In this document: in pieces, positions 54,716 to 62,913 of the stretch
How positions within the stretch are numbered: the stretch's first letter is position 1
Layout of the letters: each line of letters starts with the position of its first letter
NCBI RefSeq assembly: GCF_010119205.1
Contig: NZ_WRXM01000001.1
Span: 1,550,001-1,614,000 of the forward strand
Source of the DNA: Haloarcula limicola
GTDB lineage: Archaea > Halobacteriota > Halobacteria > Halobacteriales > Haloarculaceae
DNA: 64,000 bases
Direction of reading: 5' to 3'
Notes under the pieces: generated by a model
What the model saw: the letters and a program-made list of their open reading frames with translations, nothing else
What the model was told of the DNA's origin: nothing
Databases searched by the model: none
Made by a program: the position numbers and the translations under genes

Positions 54716-55327
54716 TTAGCCGAACAACCCCGAAACGTCGTCGTCTTTCTGCCGTTCGCGCTGGACGTGATCGCGCAGGCGGTGATACACCACGGCGCGG
54801 TGCTCCTCGTCACGGACGAACGCGAACAGCAGGCCGACGAACCGGCCCTCGCCGCGCTCGTCGAGTTCGTCGCGGGCGTAGTCGATAGCGCCTGCGATGG
54901 CGTCCTCGTCGTAGCCGTCGGCCTCCGCCAGCACGTCGGCGGCGACGGCCGTGGCGTCGAAGTCGAGGTCGTCGTAGCCGATGGTCTCGCCGTCGTGGGT
55001 CAGCCGCGGCGGGTCGTCCCAGTCCACCGCTTCGGGGTCGGCCGCTACGCGGTCGAGAAACGAGCGGACCGAATCGAGGTCGACGCCGCGATACTCCGGC
55101 GGCAGGTCGGCGAGATATTCGCCCGCGCTCTCGGCCAGCCCCCGCGCGCCCGACCAGTTCTCGTTGCCGGCGTGGTGGACGACGGCGGTGAACTGGATGA
55201 GGCCGTGGAGGAACCGCTCGTCGTCGCCGGGATCGAGGTCCAGCCAGTAGTCCTCCCACGCGTCGTGGGCGGCGTGGTACCGGCCCGCGTTGTAGACGGC
55301 GATGCCGGCCCGGAGGTGGGCGTCCAT
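54716..55327 (-). CDS. DUF309 domain protein
   Basis: A 203-residue protein. The DUF309 motif GRYHAAHDAWEDYWLDLDPG then LIQFTAVVHHAGNENW is near residue 17. The family forms a small helical bundle with no known reaction. A C-terminal helical extension has YARDELDERGEGRFVGLLFA. It is convergent with the low-GC gene at 54479 and follows the phosphodiesterase gene on the same strand (48 bp). Confidence 0.88.
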   Translation of the reverse strand: MDAHLRAGIAVYNAGRYHAAHDAWEDYWLDLDPGDDERFLHGLIQFTAVVHHAGNENWSGARGLAESAGEYLADLPPEYRGVDLDSVRSFLDRVAADPEAVDWDDPPRLTHDGETIGYDDLDFDATAVAADVLAEADGYDEDAIAGAIDYARDELDERGEGRFVGLLFAFVRDEEHRAVVYHRLRDHVQRERQKDDDVSGLFG

Positions 55328-55375
55328 ACACCTCCGTAGCGAGTGAGCCCCGAAAACAGCGTCGCCCGCCGCAGT

Positions 55376-56917
55376 TTATTCCATGTAGCCCAGCTGCTGG
55401 AGGCGCTCGGTGACCTCCTCTGAGTTCTGCCCGCCCACGCCGTCGCCGATGTCGATGGGGTCCCGTCGGTCCTCGGGGACGTCCCCGGCGACGATGGGAA
55501 GCACGTCGCCGACCATGTCCGTGGCGGGCGCGGTACCGTTGGCGGCCAGAATCGTTGGAGCCATGTCGGTGATGCTGATCTGGTCGAGTTCGCCCTCGCT
55601 CTCGAAGTCCGGGCCAGCGGCGAGGAAGATGCCGTTGGGCGTGTTCTCGGCCGCCCAGCGGTCGGGACCAGTCTGGATAGTGCCGCCGCCGATGCCGTCG
55701 TTGACGTGGACGCCGGGGCGCTGGTCCACGACGATCTCGGGCGCTTCGTCCACGTAGGGGCCGCTGTAGACGTCCTCGCCGCGGTAGACGTCGGTGAAGA
55801 TCTCGCCGTGTTCGTCGGTGACGCCGCGGAGGTCCTCGATGAGGCGGTCCCGAACCGAGTCGCCGACGCCCGGCATCAGATAGACGGGCCCCTGGCCGCT
55901 GGCGACGGCCTGCGTCCGCGAGAGGTCGATGGCTTCGAGCTTCCGGTCGCGTTTCAGCCCCGCGCTCTGCGGGACGAGTTGCTGGATGCGCTCGGGGACG
56001 GTGGCGGCCAAGAGATCTACGATACCCGCGCGTTTCGCGACGCTCAGTGCGCGTTCGCGGGTGAGGCCGAGGGGGCGAAGCACGTCCTCGACGGTCCGCT
56101 CGTGGGCTTGATAGCCGTTCTCGGCCAGCCACTCGTTGACGTAGAACTCGGTCGTGGTGGGAGCGCTGCCGTGGTCGGACATCAGGACGAGGTTGGTGTC
56201 CTCTAGGTCCTGAAGGCGGCCGAGCCACTCGTCGATGAGCTCCCAGGCGCGCTTGGTCGGCTCCTCGTCCCAGAAGAAGTGCTGGAGAACGTTGAGGTAG
56301 AACAGCGTGACGTGAACGAAATCGAGGTCGCGCTCCTCGAAGAGCCACAGGGCCACCTCGAACCGTTTTTCCAGCACGTCGAGGATGGCGTCGACCTCCG
56401 CGCCGCGCTCGTCGTTCGAGGACAGCAGCGGGTCGGGGTGGACCCGGTAGTCGAAGCGGTCGGCCAGTTCGTCCTCTAAGTCCGAGGGCGAGGTGTAGCC
56501 GCTGTCGATCGTCCGGTACTCGCCCTGGACGGCGTCGGGGCCGCCACAGATGACCGGGCCGTCGAGGTCCCGCGGCGGGAACATCGTCGGCATGTTGACG
56601 ACGCCGGTCGACTCGCCCTCGTCGTTGAGGTAGTCCCACAGCTCCGCCGTGTGGAAGTCGCTGCCGTTGGTCACCTCGATGCGCTCGTTTTCTAAGTCCA
56701 CGCGCTCGAACCAGAAGACGCCGAACCCGCCGGGGTCCTTCCCGGAGGAGTAACACTTCCAGTTCGGGAAGGTCACCGGCGGGAGACAGCTACGGGTCTC
56801 GGCCCACGAGCTCTCCGCGCGCAGCGCGGCGAGATTCGGGAGGTCACCGGCCTCGATCCACGGGTCGAGCAGTCGCCAGCTCGCGCCGTCGAGCCCGACG
56901 ACGAACGTCCGCGTCAT
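55376..56917 (-). CDS. alkaline phosphatase-fold phosphodiesterase (nucleotide pyrophosphatase-like)
   Basis: A 513-residue enzyme. Residues 1-60 have GLDGASWRLLDPWIEAGDLP and CLPPVTFPNWKCY, where the Thr is the expected nucleophile, and further metal ligands appear in FVHVTLFYLNVLQHFFW and LVLMSDHGSAPT. Such enzymes in archaea may cleave sugar-nucleotide or lipid-linked phosphodiesters. It is divergent from a glycosyltransferase operon (100 bp), which points to glycan work. Intracellular: no signal peptide. Confidence 0.88.
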   Translation of the reverse strand: MTRTFVVGLDGASWRLLDPWIEAGDLPNLAALRAESSWAETRSCLPPVTFPNWKCYSSGKDPGGFGVFWFERVDLENERIEVTNGSDFHTAELWDYLNDEGESTGVVNMPTMFPPRDLDGPVICGGPDAVQGEYRTIDSGYTSPSDLEDELADRFDYRVHPDPLLSSNDERGAEVDAILDVLEKRFEVALWLFEERDLDFVHVTLFYLNVLQHFFWDEEPTKRAWELIDEWLGRLQDLEDTNLVLMSDHGSAPTTTEFYVNEWLAENGYQAHERTVEDVLRPLGLTRERALSVAKRAGIVDLLAATVPERIQQLVPQSAGLKRDRKLEAIDLSRTQAVASGQGPVYLMPGVGDSVRDRLIEDLRGVTDEHGEIFTDVYRGEDVYSGPYVDEAPEIVVDQRPGVHVNDGIGGGTIQTGPDRWAAENTPNGIFLAAGPDFESEGELDQISITDMAPTILAANGTAPATDMVGDVLPIVAGDVPEDRRDPIDIGDGVGGQNSEEVTERLQQLGYME

Positions 56918-57017
56918 ACAGTATCTCGGTGCGACAGCCCAGATAGGTCTTTTCGTCTCCGCGCTCGCGTCGCCGTGACAAAACGCCTATATCCGATTGC
57001 CGAATTAGCGTCACACA

Positions 57018-57692
57018 GTGCGCACAGTCGCCGTCATCCCCGCGTACAACGAGGCCGACACCATCGGCCCGGTCGTCGACGAGACCGGCGAGTACGTCGA
57101 CCGCGTCGTCGTCGTCGACGACGGGTCCAGCGACGGCACCGCCGCCATCGCCCGCGAACACGGTGCAGTCGTCGTCGAACACGTCTTCAACACCGGCGTC
57201 GGCGGGGCCGTCAGGACCGGCTACCAGTACGCCATCAAGCACGACTTCGACATGGTAGTACAGGTCGACGCCGACGGCCAGCACGACCCGGCGAAGATCC
57301 CGGAACTGCTGGAGGTCGCCAAGGACTACGACATGGTCATCGGCAGTCGGTATCTGAACGACAGCTACCAGAACTACTCGGCGACTCGCAACGTCGGCAT
57401 CCGCTTTTTCACCGAGGTGGTCAACCGACTGGGCGGCATCGAGATCACCGACGTGACCAGCGGCTTCCGGGTCTATCGCGTCTCGATGCTCCGGCGCATC
57501 CTCCACCGCTCCGATAAGCACTGGGCGATCGAACAGACCCTGGAGGCCGCGAAACGGGACTTCCGCATCACCGAGGTATCGACCGAGATGCCCGTTCGGG
57601 AGGAGGGCGACTCGCAGTTCACGCTGGATACGTTCGTCCTCTACCCCGTCCGGATGACCGACACCATCCTGCGGGTCCTCCTCTTTCGCTGA
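57018..57692 (+). CDS. family 2 glycosyltransferase (dolichyl-phosphate sugar synthase-like)
   Basis: A 224-residue GT2 enzyme starting at GTG. VIPAYNEADTIGPVVDET, VVVVDDGSSDGTAA and QVDADGQHDPAKIP hold the donor and metal site. It ends without membrane segments. Enzymes of this type transfer sugars to dolichyl phosphate; the donor is unknown. DUF2304 and polysaccharide deacetylase genes follow in the same operon, as found in other archaeal glycan clusters. Confidence 0.92.
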   Translation: MRTVAVIPAYNEADTIGPVVDETGEYVDRVVVVDDGSSDGTAAIAREHGAVVVEHVFNTGVGGAVRTGYQYAIKHDFDMVVQVDADGQHDPAKIPELLEVAKDYDMVIGSRYLNDSYQNYSATRNVGIRFFTEVVNRLGGIEITDVTSGFRVYRVSMLRRILHRSDKHWAIEQTLEAAKRDFRITEVSTEMPVREEGDSQFTLDTFVLYPVRMTDTILRVLLFR

Positions 57693-57694
57693 CC

Positions 57695-58048
57695 ATGGCA
57701 TACACGCTCGTCAACCTCATCGCGCTCGTCGTCGGCCTCGCGTTCCTGGTGAACGGCTACGTCATGGTCAAGCAGGGCCGGGAGGCCATCGCCCTGTTCG
57801 TCGTCTCGGTGGCCATCGGGTCGGGGCTCATCTTCGTCGCCGTCTTCCCGGACGTCTTCCAGGTCATCGCCACCGTCCTCGGTCTCGAACTGAAGGCGCG
57901 GGCCATCCTCGTCATCTCGAACCTGACGCTGTTCGTCGTCGCAACCTACCTGTTCAACCGCATCGGCAAGCTGTACGACCGCCTCTCGCGGCTCAACGAG
58001 GAGGTCAGCCTGCTGCGGACCGAACTCGAGGAACAGCGAGATGAGTGA
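57695..58048 (+). CDS. DUF2304 membrane protein
   Basis: A 117-residue protein with three membrane segments (about residues 5-24, 32-52 and 64-84), then a coiled-coil tail YDRLSRLNEEVSLLRTELEE. DUF2304 genes commonly sit next to GT2 genes and may help anchor them to the membrane. Starts two bases after the GT2 stop, and overlaps the deacetylase gene by eight bases. Confidence 0.9.
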   Translation: MAYTLVNLIALVVGLAFLVNGYVMVKQGREAIALFVVSVAIGSGLIFVAVFPDVFQVIATVLGLELKARAILVISNLTLFVVATYLFNRIGKLYDRLSRLNEEVSLLRTELEEQRDE

Positions 58049-58883
58049 GGCGGTGCTCTCGATCGACGTCGAGCTGTTCGACCAGACGCCCGCCTACCGC
58101 GCCGCCGAGGGGACGACCGACCGAGAGAACGTCGGTCTCGACAGTCTCGACTTCCTCCGCGAGACGCTGACCGACCGCAACGCGACGGCCACCTGTTTCG
58201 TCGTCTCGTCGCTGGCCGAGCGCTGTCCCGAGGCCATTCGAGCGCTCGCCGAGTCGGGCTTCGAAATCGGGTCGCACACCCACCGGCATCGCCTGCTCTC
58301 GACGCTCAGTGTCGACGAACGACGGGAGGAACTCGACCGCTCGCGGCGAATCCTGCGGGACCTCACCGGCCAGTCGGTCTCGGGCTTCCGCGCGCCGGCG
58401 TTCGACATCACTGACGACCACTTCGACCTGCTCGATGCGGCGGGATACGGCTACGACTCCAGTATCGTCGCCAGCCGGCGGATCCCGGGGTGGTACGGCG
58501 GCGAACACGACCTCCAGCGGCCGGCCTCGGCGACGGCCGTCGACCCCGGCGCGCCCGCCGATCTCGCGGAACTCCCGGCCAGCGTGATGCCTGGCCTCCG
58601 ACTGCCGCTAACCGGGACGTGGCTGCGCTTCTTCGGCCCGCGCTACACGGCGCTGGGGATGCGACTGCTCGCCCGTCGCGGCATCACGCCCGTGCTGTAC
58701 GTCCACCCGTGGGAACTGGCCGACCTCCCCGACGTCGAGGGCGTCCCCTCGCGCGTCTACTGGCACACCGGCGAGTGGATGCGCGAGGCGGTCGGGTACC
58801 TCCTCGACCGGCCCTTCGAGTGGACGACCGCCGAGTCGGTGGTCGAACGGCAGGTCCCGCGCGCCGGAGGAGGTGCGCGATAG
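58041..58883 (+). CDS. polysaccharide deacetylase (NodB fold)
   Basis: A 280-residue carbohydrate esterase family 4 protein. The catalytic Asp motif is SIDVELFDQTP near residue 7, and His-containing IGSHTHRHRLLS near 75 and FRAPAFDITDDHF near 115 complete the NodB set. It should deacetylate a surface glycan or its lipid-linked precursor. It is fused to no signal peptide, so acts inside or at the membrane. A GGAGGTG site at its 3' end serves the next gene. Confidence 0.9.
   Translation: MSEAVLSIDVELFDQTPAYRAAEGTTDRENVGLDSLDFLRETLTDRNATATCFVVSSLAERCPEAIRALAESGFEIGSHTHRHRLLSTLSVDERREELDRSRRILRDLTGQSVSGFRAPAFDITDDHFDLLDAAGYGYDSSIVASRRIPGWYGGEHDLQRPASATAVDPGAPADLAELPASVMPGLRLPLTGTWLRFFGPRYTALGMRLLARRGITPVLYVHPWELADLPDVEGVPSRVYWHTGEWMREAVGYLLDRPFEWTTAESVVERQVPRAGGGAR
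58869..58875 (+). promoter_or_regulatory. Shine-Dalgarno site deciding the flippase-like gene start
   Basis: GGAGGTG lies nine bases before the GTG at 58885. The alternative GTG at 58873 overlaps this site, so 58885 is the better start. Confidence 0.6.
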
Positions 58884-58884
58884 C

Positions 58885-59898
58885 GTGGCGACGTCGCGCC
58901 GCGACCTCCTCGTCTCCGTCCTCCAGTACGGCGTCGGCATCGTCGCACTCGGCGTCCTGCTCACGCAGGTCGACTTCGGGGTCGTCGTCGACCGCCTCTC
59001 GAACACCTCACCCGCCGTCGTCGCCGCGCTCGGCGTCGTGACCGTCGCCGGACTGGTCGCCCGCTTCTACACGTGGAGTGCTATCATCTCGCCGTTCACG
59101 TCGATCGCGCTGGGGACCGCCGGTCGCATCGACCTGACGGTGAACTTCATCAACCAGTTGCTCCCCTCGCGCCTCTCGGGCCGGGTCGCCGCGCCGTTCG
59201 TCCTCCGGGCCGAGACCGGCATGGAGTACGCCGACGCGACCGCCGCCACGGGCGCACACACCGGCATCTACGCCGTCCTCTACGGCGTCGCGTCGCTGCT
59301 CGGGCTCGCCGCCGCCTACGACCGCCTCTCGACCGGCGTCCTCCTCTTGCTCGGGCTCTCGACTGGCCTCTACTTCGTCGCCGGTGCGGTCGTCCTGCTG
59401 GCCGGCGTGAACCTGACGCTGTTCGACCGCGTGGTCGAGGCGATGGCCGACCTCGCCGCGAGCGTCCCGCGCGTCGGCGCGGCTGTCGCCGAGAAAATCC
59501 GGGGGATCACGGAGATCACGTCGTCCTCGACGGACTCGTTCCGGGCCATCGTCGGGGACGCGACGGTCTGGTTCCGCTACGCCGTCGGCTGGACCGGCGC
59601 GCTGGTGGTCGCACCCGGCGTCCGGGTCTGGCTCCTCTTCGCCAGTTTCGGCGCGAGCGTCGAACCCGCCGTCCTGCTCCCGCTGTACCTCGTCGCGGCT
59701 TACAGCGTGACGCTGCTCCCGCTGACGCCCGGCGGCATCGGCGTGACCGAGGCGACGGCGACGGCGGTGTTCGTCGGACTGGGCGTCCCGAGCGACGTCG
59801 TCATCCCCGTCATCTTCGTCGACCGGTTCCTCGGCGTCTACCTCCCGGCGCTCGCGGGGTGGTATCCGTCGCTCTCGATGGACCTCTCGGTGCTGTGA
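58885..59898 (+). CDS. lysylphosphatidylglycerol synthase-type flippase domain protein (UPF0104)
   Basis: A 337-residue integral membrane protein with about eight segments. It has NFINQLLPSRLSGRVAAPFV, RVGAAVAEKIRGITEI and PLTPGGIGVTEATATAVF, features of the UPF0104/lysylphosphatidylglycerol synthetase transmembrane domain. No synthetase domain follows. In glycan clusters these proteins often act on or translocate lipid-linked sugars; that is inference. It is the last gene of the operon, convergent with a GT39-like gene (20 bp). Confidence 0.88.
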   Translation: MATSRRDLLVSVLQYGVGIVALGVLLTQVDFGVVVDRLSNTSPAVVAALGVVTVAGLVARFYTWSAIISPFTSIALGTAGRIDLTVNFINQLLPSRLSGRVAAPFVLRAETGMEYADATAATGAHTGIYAVLYGVASLLGLAAAYDRLSTGVLLLLGLSTGLYFVAGAVVLLAGVNLTLFDRVVEAMADLAASVPRVGAAVAEKIRGITEITSSSTDSFRAIVGDATVWFRYAVGWTGALVVAPGVRVWLLFASFGASVEPAVLLPLYLVAAYSVTLLPLTPGGIGVTEATATAVFVGLGVPSDVVIPVIFVDRFLGVYLPALAGWYPSLSMDLSVL

Positions 59899-59918
59899 AC
59901 CGCCGGTTCGGCTCCCCC

Positions 59919-61724
59919 TCAGAACGGCGGGTTGCGCCGGGCGCTGCACTCCCCGGTGCGCTCTAAGATGACGGTGTACTGGTTAGCGGCCAGTTCCTGC
60001 TCGTCGGCGAACTGGTCGGTCTGGGGGACGACGCCGTAGCGCAGGAGGTCGACGAACGACCCCGGCGTCGCTCGCTGCGGGACGAAGTTCGGCGGCCGCT
60101 CCCCGAACTCCGCGACGATCTCGTAGCTGTACTCGCCCTCCAGTAGCCCGCGGATATATTCCGCCTGCGCCTCGCCGTTGCGGTAGTAACTGCCCTCCTT
60201 CAGATAGAGGAGGTCGCGATACCCCAGTTGGATGTACCGCGGACAGCGGACGAGGCGTTCGCCCTCCCCCTCCTCGCCGAAGGCGTGGTTGATGTCCATC
60301 CCGTGGGGAATCGCCGCGTCCTGGAAGTCCCGCCGATACACCTCCATCGTGTCGTTCTCCTCGGAGTGCTCGTTCAGCCACGCCGTCGCCTCGTCCCGGG
60401 GCATCGAGGCGAAGCCGAGGGTGCCGACGCCGGCGTAGATGCTCGTCGTCACCAACAGGAGCGCGACGGCGGGCCGGGCAATCGAGGGGTTCCATTCGTC
60501 GAACTCGCCGAGCGAGCGCGCGAGCAACAGCGCGATCAGCGGGAACGTCGGCAGCAGGTGATGGACCCGGAAGTCGTGCCACTGGCTGAACATCGCGAGG
60601 TAGAGCGCGAGCGTGAACAGGACGAGCGCGGTGCCGTACACCTCCGAGCGCCAGCGGCGGAGTCGCGCCACGCTCGCGAGGACGCCGCCGAGGGCCGCGG
60701 CGAACAGCGGCAGTCCGAGCGCGCTGAAGTACCCGCGCAGGAACCACCACCAGATAGGGGCGTCCGGTCCGGTCGGGTGACTCATCCGCGACATCGACCC
60801 GCCGAACACCCGCTCTATGAGCGGGTCGAACCCGGCGACGAGGAACGTCGGAAAGCCGAGCAGGATGGCGACGAGACCGAGCGCCGCCCCGCCGACGAGG
60901 AGGCGCGGCGCGAACAGCGCCGCCGGGAGGCTCCGTTCGTCGTCGTACGCCCAGACGAGATCCGCGCGGAAGAGGTAGGCGACAGCGATGACCGCGACGA
61001 TGGGCGCGGCGGTGAGTTTGAAGGCGATGGCGACGCCGCCGAACGCCGACGCGGCGAAGAACGACGCGTCGTCGCCCGTCTTGACGAAGACGTAGAGGAG
61101 ATACAGCGTCAGCAGGCTGAAGAACAGCGCGGGCATGTCCTCGCCGCCCTCGTGTGCGATGGTGAGGAAGCCGAAGGTGAGCGTCAGCAGGATGGCCGAC
61201 AGCCGACCGGTGGTCCGGTCGCCCATCGCGGTCCCGAGCCGGTAGGTGAGATACACCGATCCCACGGCGAAGGCGACGTTGAACAGGCGGACGAAGACGA
61301 GGCTCCACGTCCAGACCCACCGCGGCGTCTCGTGCCACACCGGGTAGTGGCCGAACTCCCAACTGGGGAAGCCGACGGCGGTGAAGATCTCTGATTGGCC
61401 GGTCAGGAGCGCCACGAGAACCACCGGGAGCATGGCCAGCCCGAACAGGTACAGCGTCGCGCCGAAGGGCACACGGCTCCACTCGACGCCCGCCCGCAGC
61501 GACTCGAAACTCGGGTCCGCGAGCGTCGTCCCGTAGGGGACCATCGCGTCCAGTAGCCGGCTCTTCTCGTCGCGCGTCGCGAAGTTCGGGATGCGGTGCC
61601 AGAACCAGAAGCTCGTCAGGAGCGCCGCCCCGACGAGGATGTAGAGGAGGTACGGATCGGCTCCGAGGTCGTCTCGAACCTGCCGTTTCGCGCGGCCGAA
61701 CAGTTGCCGTCCCGCACCGAGCAT
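59919..61724 (-). CDS. GT39/ArnT-like membrane glycosyltransferase
   Basis: A 601-residue polytopic membrane protein with about 11-13 segments. It has an N-terminal cytoplasmic tail (MLGAGRQLFGRAKRQVRDDL), then acidic residues in the first extracellular loop (NFATRDEKSRLLDAM), a GT-C (mannosyltransferase/ArnT) layout, and a C-terminal extracellular globular part with Cys residues. It should use a lipid-phosphate sugar as donor. It faces the GT2 operon, so the two may share one pathway. The ATG at 61724 is preferred to an upstream Met that would run into the repeats. Confidence 0.85.
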   Translation of the reverse strand: MLGAGRQLFGRAKRQVRDDLGADPYLLYILVGAALLTSFWFWHRIPNFATRDEKSRLLDAMVPYGTTLADPSFESLRAGVEWSRVPFGATLYLFGLAMLPVVLVALLTGQSEIFTAVGFPSWEFGHYPVWHETPRWVWTWSLVFVRLFNVAFAVGSVYLTYRLGTAMGDRTTGRLSAILLTLTFGFLTIAHEGGEDMPALFFSLLTLYLLYVFVKTGDDASFFAASAFGGVAIAFKLTAAPIVAVIAVAYLFRADLVWAYDDERSLPAALFAPRLLVGGAALGLVAILLGFPTFLVAGFDPLIERVFGGSMSRMSHPTGPDAPIWWWFLRGYFSALGLPLFAAALGGVLASVARLRRWRSEVYGTALVLFTLALYLAMFSQWHDFRVHHLLPTFPLIALLLARSLGEFDEWNPSIARPAVALLLVTTSIYAGVGTLGFASMPRDEATAWLNEHSEENDTMEVYRRDFQDAAIPHGMDINHAFGEEGEGERLVRCPRYIQLGYRDLLYLKEGSYYRNGEAQAEYIRGLLEGEYSYEIVAEFGERPPNFVPQRATPGSFVDLLRYGVVPQTDQFADEQELAANQYTVILERTGECSARRNPPF

Positions 61725-62054
61725 GCTCTCAGAATGCAGCAGCGCGGGTAAAAGCAAACCGGTCTCCGGTCACTCGCGACTGAGTTTTACGCGAGCACAC
61801 GCTACGCGGTGCTTGCCTGTCTGCTTCGAGAGAATGACGTCCGGACGGAGTTCCACGCGAGCGAAACGAGCGTGGAGCACGTTCGAGCGCAAGCGCTCGA
61901 ACGAGATTTGAACTCGCCGAGACGTTCCGGGCATGCGGCGCTTCGCGCCGTTCCGGGGCTGCGACTCGTCTGCTCAAATCTCCGCAGAACGCATAACCAC
62001 TCACGGAGGCGAGCGACAGAGCAGTCGCTCGCCGAGTAGTTCGCGGAAATGTAG
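61725..62054. other. 330-bp gene-free stretch with tRNA-Arg repeats
   Basis: No protein gene is supported. The stretch holds a stem shared with the tRNA-Asp locus (61792-61813), a split copy of the tRNA-Arg acceptor and T arm, two hairpins inserted between these parts, and module M2. Confidence 0.7.
61792..61985 (-). repeat. split tRNA-Arg 3'-end copy with hairpin insertion and module M2
   Basis: In order on the plus strand: a 22-base stem core identical to 17247-17268; tRNA-Arg acceptor CGTCCGGACGGAG (61838-61850); a 52-bp insertion with two stems (TCCACGC/GCGTGGA and GTTCGAGCG/CGCTCGAAC); the inverted T arm GAGATTTGAACTC; module M2 (61914-61972); and a forward T arm CTCAAATCTCCG. In the functional tRNA the acceptor and T arm are adjacent. 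Confidence 0.8.
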
Positions 62055-62127
62055 CGTCCGGACGGAGATTTGAACTCCGGTCCCTGGCTCCGCAAGCCAA
62101 GAGGATAGTCCACTACCCTATCCGGAC
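62055..62127 (-). tRNA. tRNA-Arg (GCG)
   Basis: A 73-nt tRNA. Acceptor GTCCGGA pairs with TCCGGAC, discriminator G. The anticodon arm TTGGC-TTGCGGA-GCCAG gives anticodon GCG. The T arm CGGAGTTCAAATCTCCG is intact, and CCA is not encoded. CCCTTTTCATA on the minus strand (62150-62160) lies 29 bp upstream. Confidence 0.97.
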
Positions 62128-62261
62128 TCATATGGACGGAGGATGGTCGGTATGAAAAGGGTGACGGTTCGACCCCCGCCACGCGACGGGAGCGCACACC
62201 ACGCTCAAAGGCCGGTTTGAACCAACGCAAAGCCCATCCTTCATCCGACAGATGAACGCGT

Positions 62262-62753
62262 ATGGAGCGCAGAGCCCTCCTCACAGGAATCGGAACGGCC
62301 GCTGTGGCCGCTCTCGCCGGGTGCGCGTCGAGCGCGGACCCCGGCGACGACGGTGATGACACGCCGACCGATACACCCACGGACACGCCCGATCCGGAGC
62401 CACGCATGACCGACACGACGTTCACTGTCACCGACGTTAGCTCGGGAACGCAGAGAGACGAGGCGAGCGTCGCCTTCGGCGGCGATACCGTGACCGTCGA
62501 GGGGACCATCTGGGGAGCCAACGGCTGCAAGACCGGGAGGCTGCTCGGCGCGGAGTACGACGCCGCGGCCGACGAGCTGACCGTCACCGTCGGCACGAAA
62601 GATCGGGAGGACGCCGGCGACGGATGTACGCAGGCCATCGTCGAGATCCGGTACCGCGCGACGGCCACCTTCGAAGGCGGCCTGCCCGGGACTGTCGTCG
62701 TCACGCACGACCACGGCGACGGCGGCAAAGACGTGACGACGGCGACGCAGTAG
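62262..62753 (+). CDS. Tat-dependent lipoprotein of unknown function
   Basis: A 163-residue protein. MERRALLTGIGTAAVAALAG with Cys at residue 21 is a twin-arginine lipoprotein signal. A Thr/Asp/Pro spacer follows (DTPTDTPTDTPDPEP). The mature domain (residues 50-160) is strand-rich with two Cys (GANGCKTGRLLG and DGCTQAIVEIRY) that could form a disulfide outside the cell. It is conserved in haloarchaea; role unknown. Confidence 0.85.
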   Translation: MERRALLTGIGTAAVAALAGCASSADPGDDGDDTPTDTPTDTPDPEPRMTDTTFTVTDVSSGTQRDEASVAFGGDTVTVEGTIWGANGCKTGRLLGAEYDAAADELTVTVGTKDREDAGDGCTQAIVEIRYRATATFEGGLPGTVVVTHDHGDGGKDVTTATQ

Positions 62754-62819
62754 CGCCGATCGACTCGAAACGGTCCCCGCTCCGAGAGTTTATATCCGGT
62801 AGCGACGCCACCGATAGCT

Positions 62820-62909
62820 ATGCCGACGCTGACGACGAAACCACCGGACGGCAGCGGCCCGCTCGACCAACGACAACGCTTAAGCGCGCCCCATCCCTGC
62901 GTCCCATAG
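62820..62909 (+). CDS. 29-residue leaderless micro-ORF before the RPA gene
   Basis: The TTTATAT box at 62789-62795 is centred 28 bp before this ATG, which is a textbook leaderless promoter. The ORF ends four bases before the RPA start. The peptide (MPTLTTKPPDGSGPLDQRQR and nine more) is Pro/Thr-rich with no domain. The RPA gene may have its own box (GCTTAAGC, 62878-62885) inside it. Translation is not proved. Confidence 0.3.
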   Translation: MPTLTTKPPDGSGPLDQRQRLSAPHPCVP

Positions 62910-62913
62910 ATAG

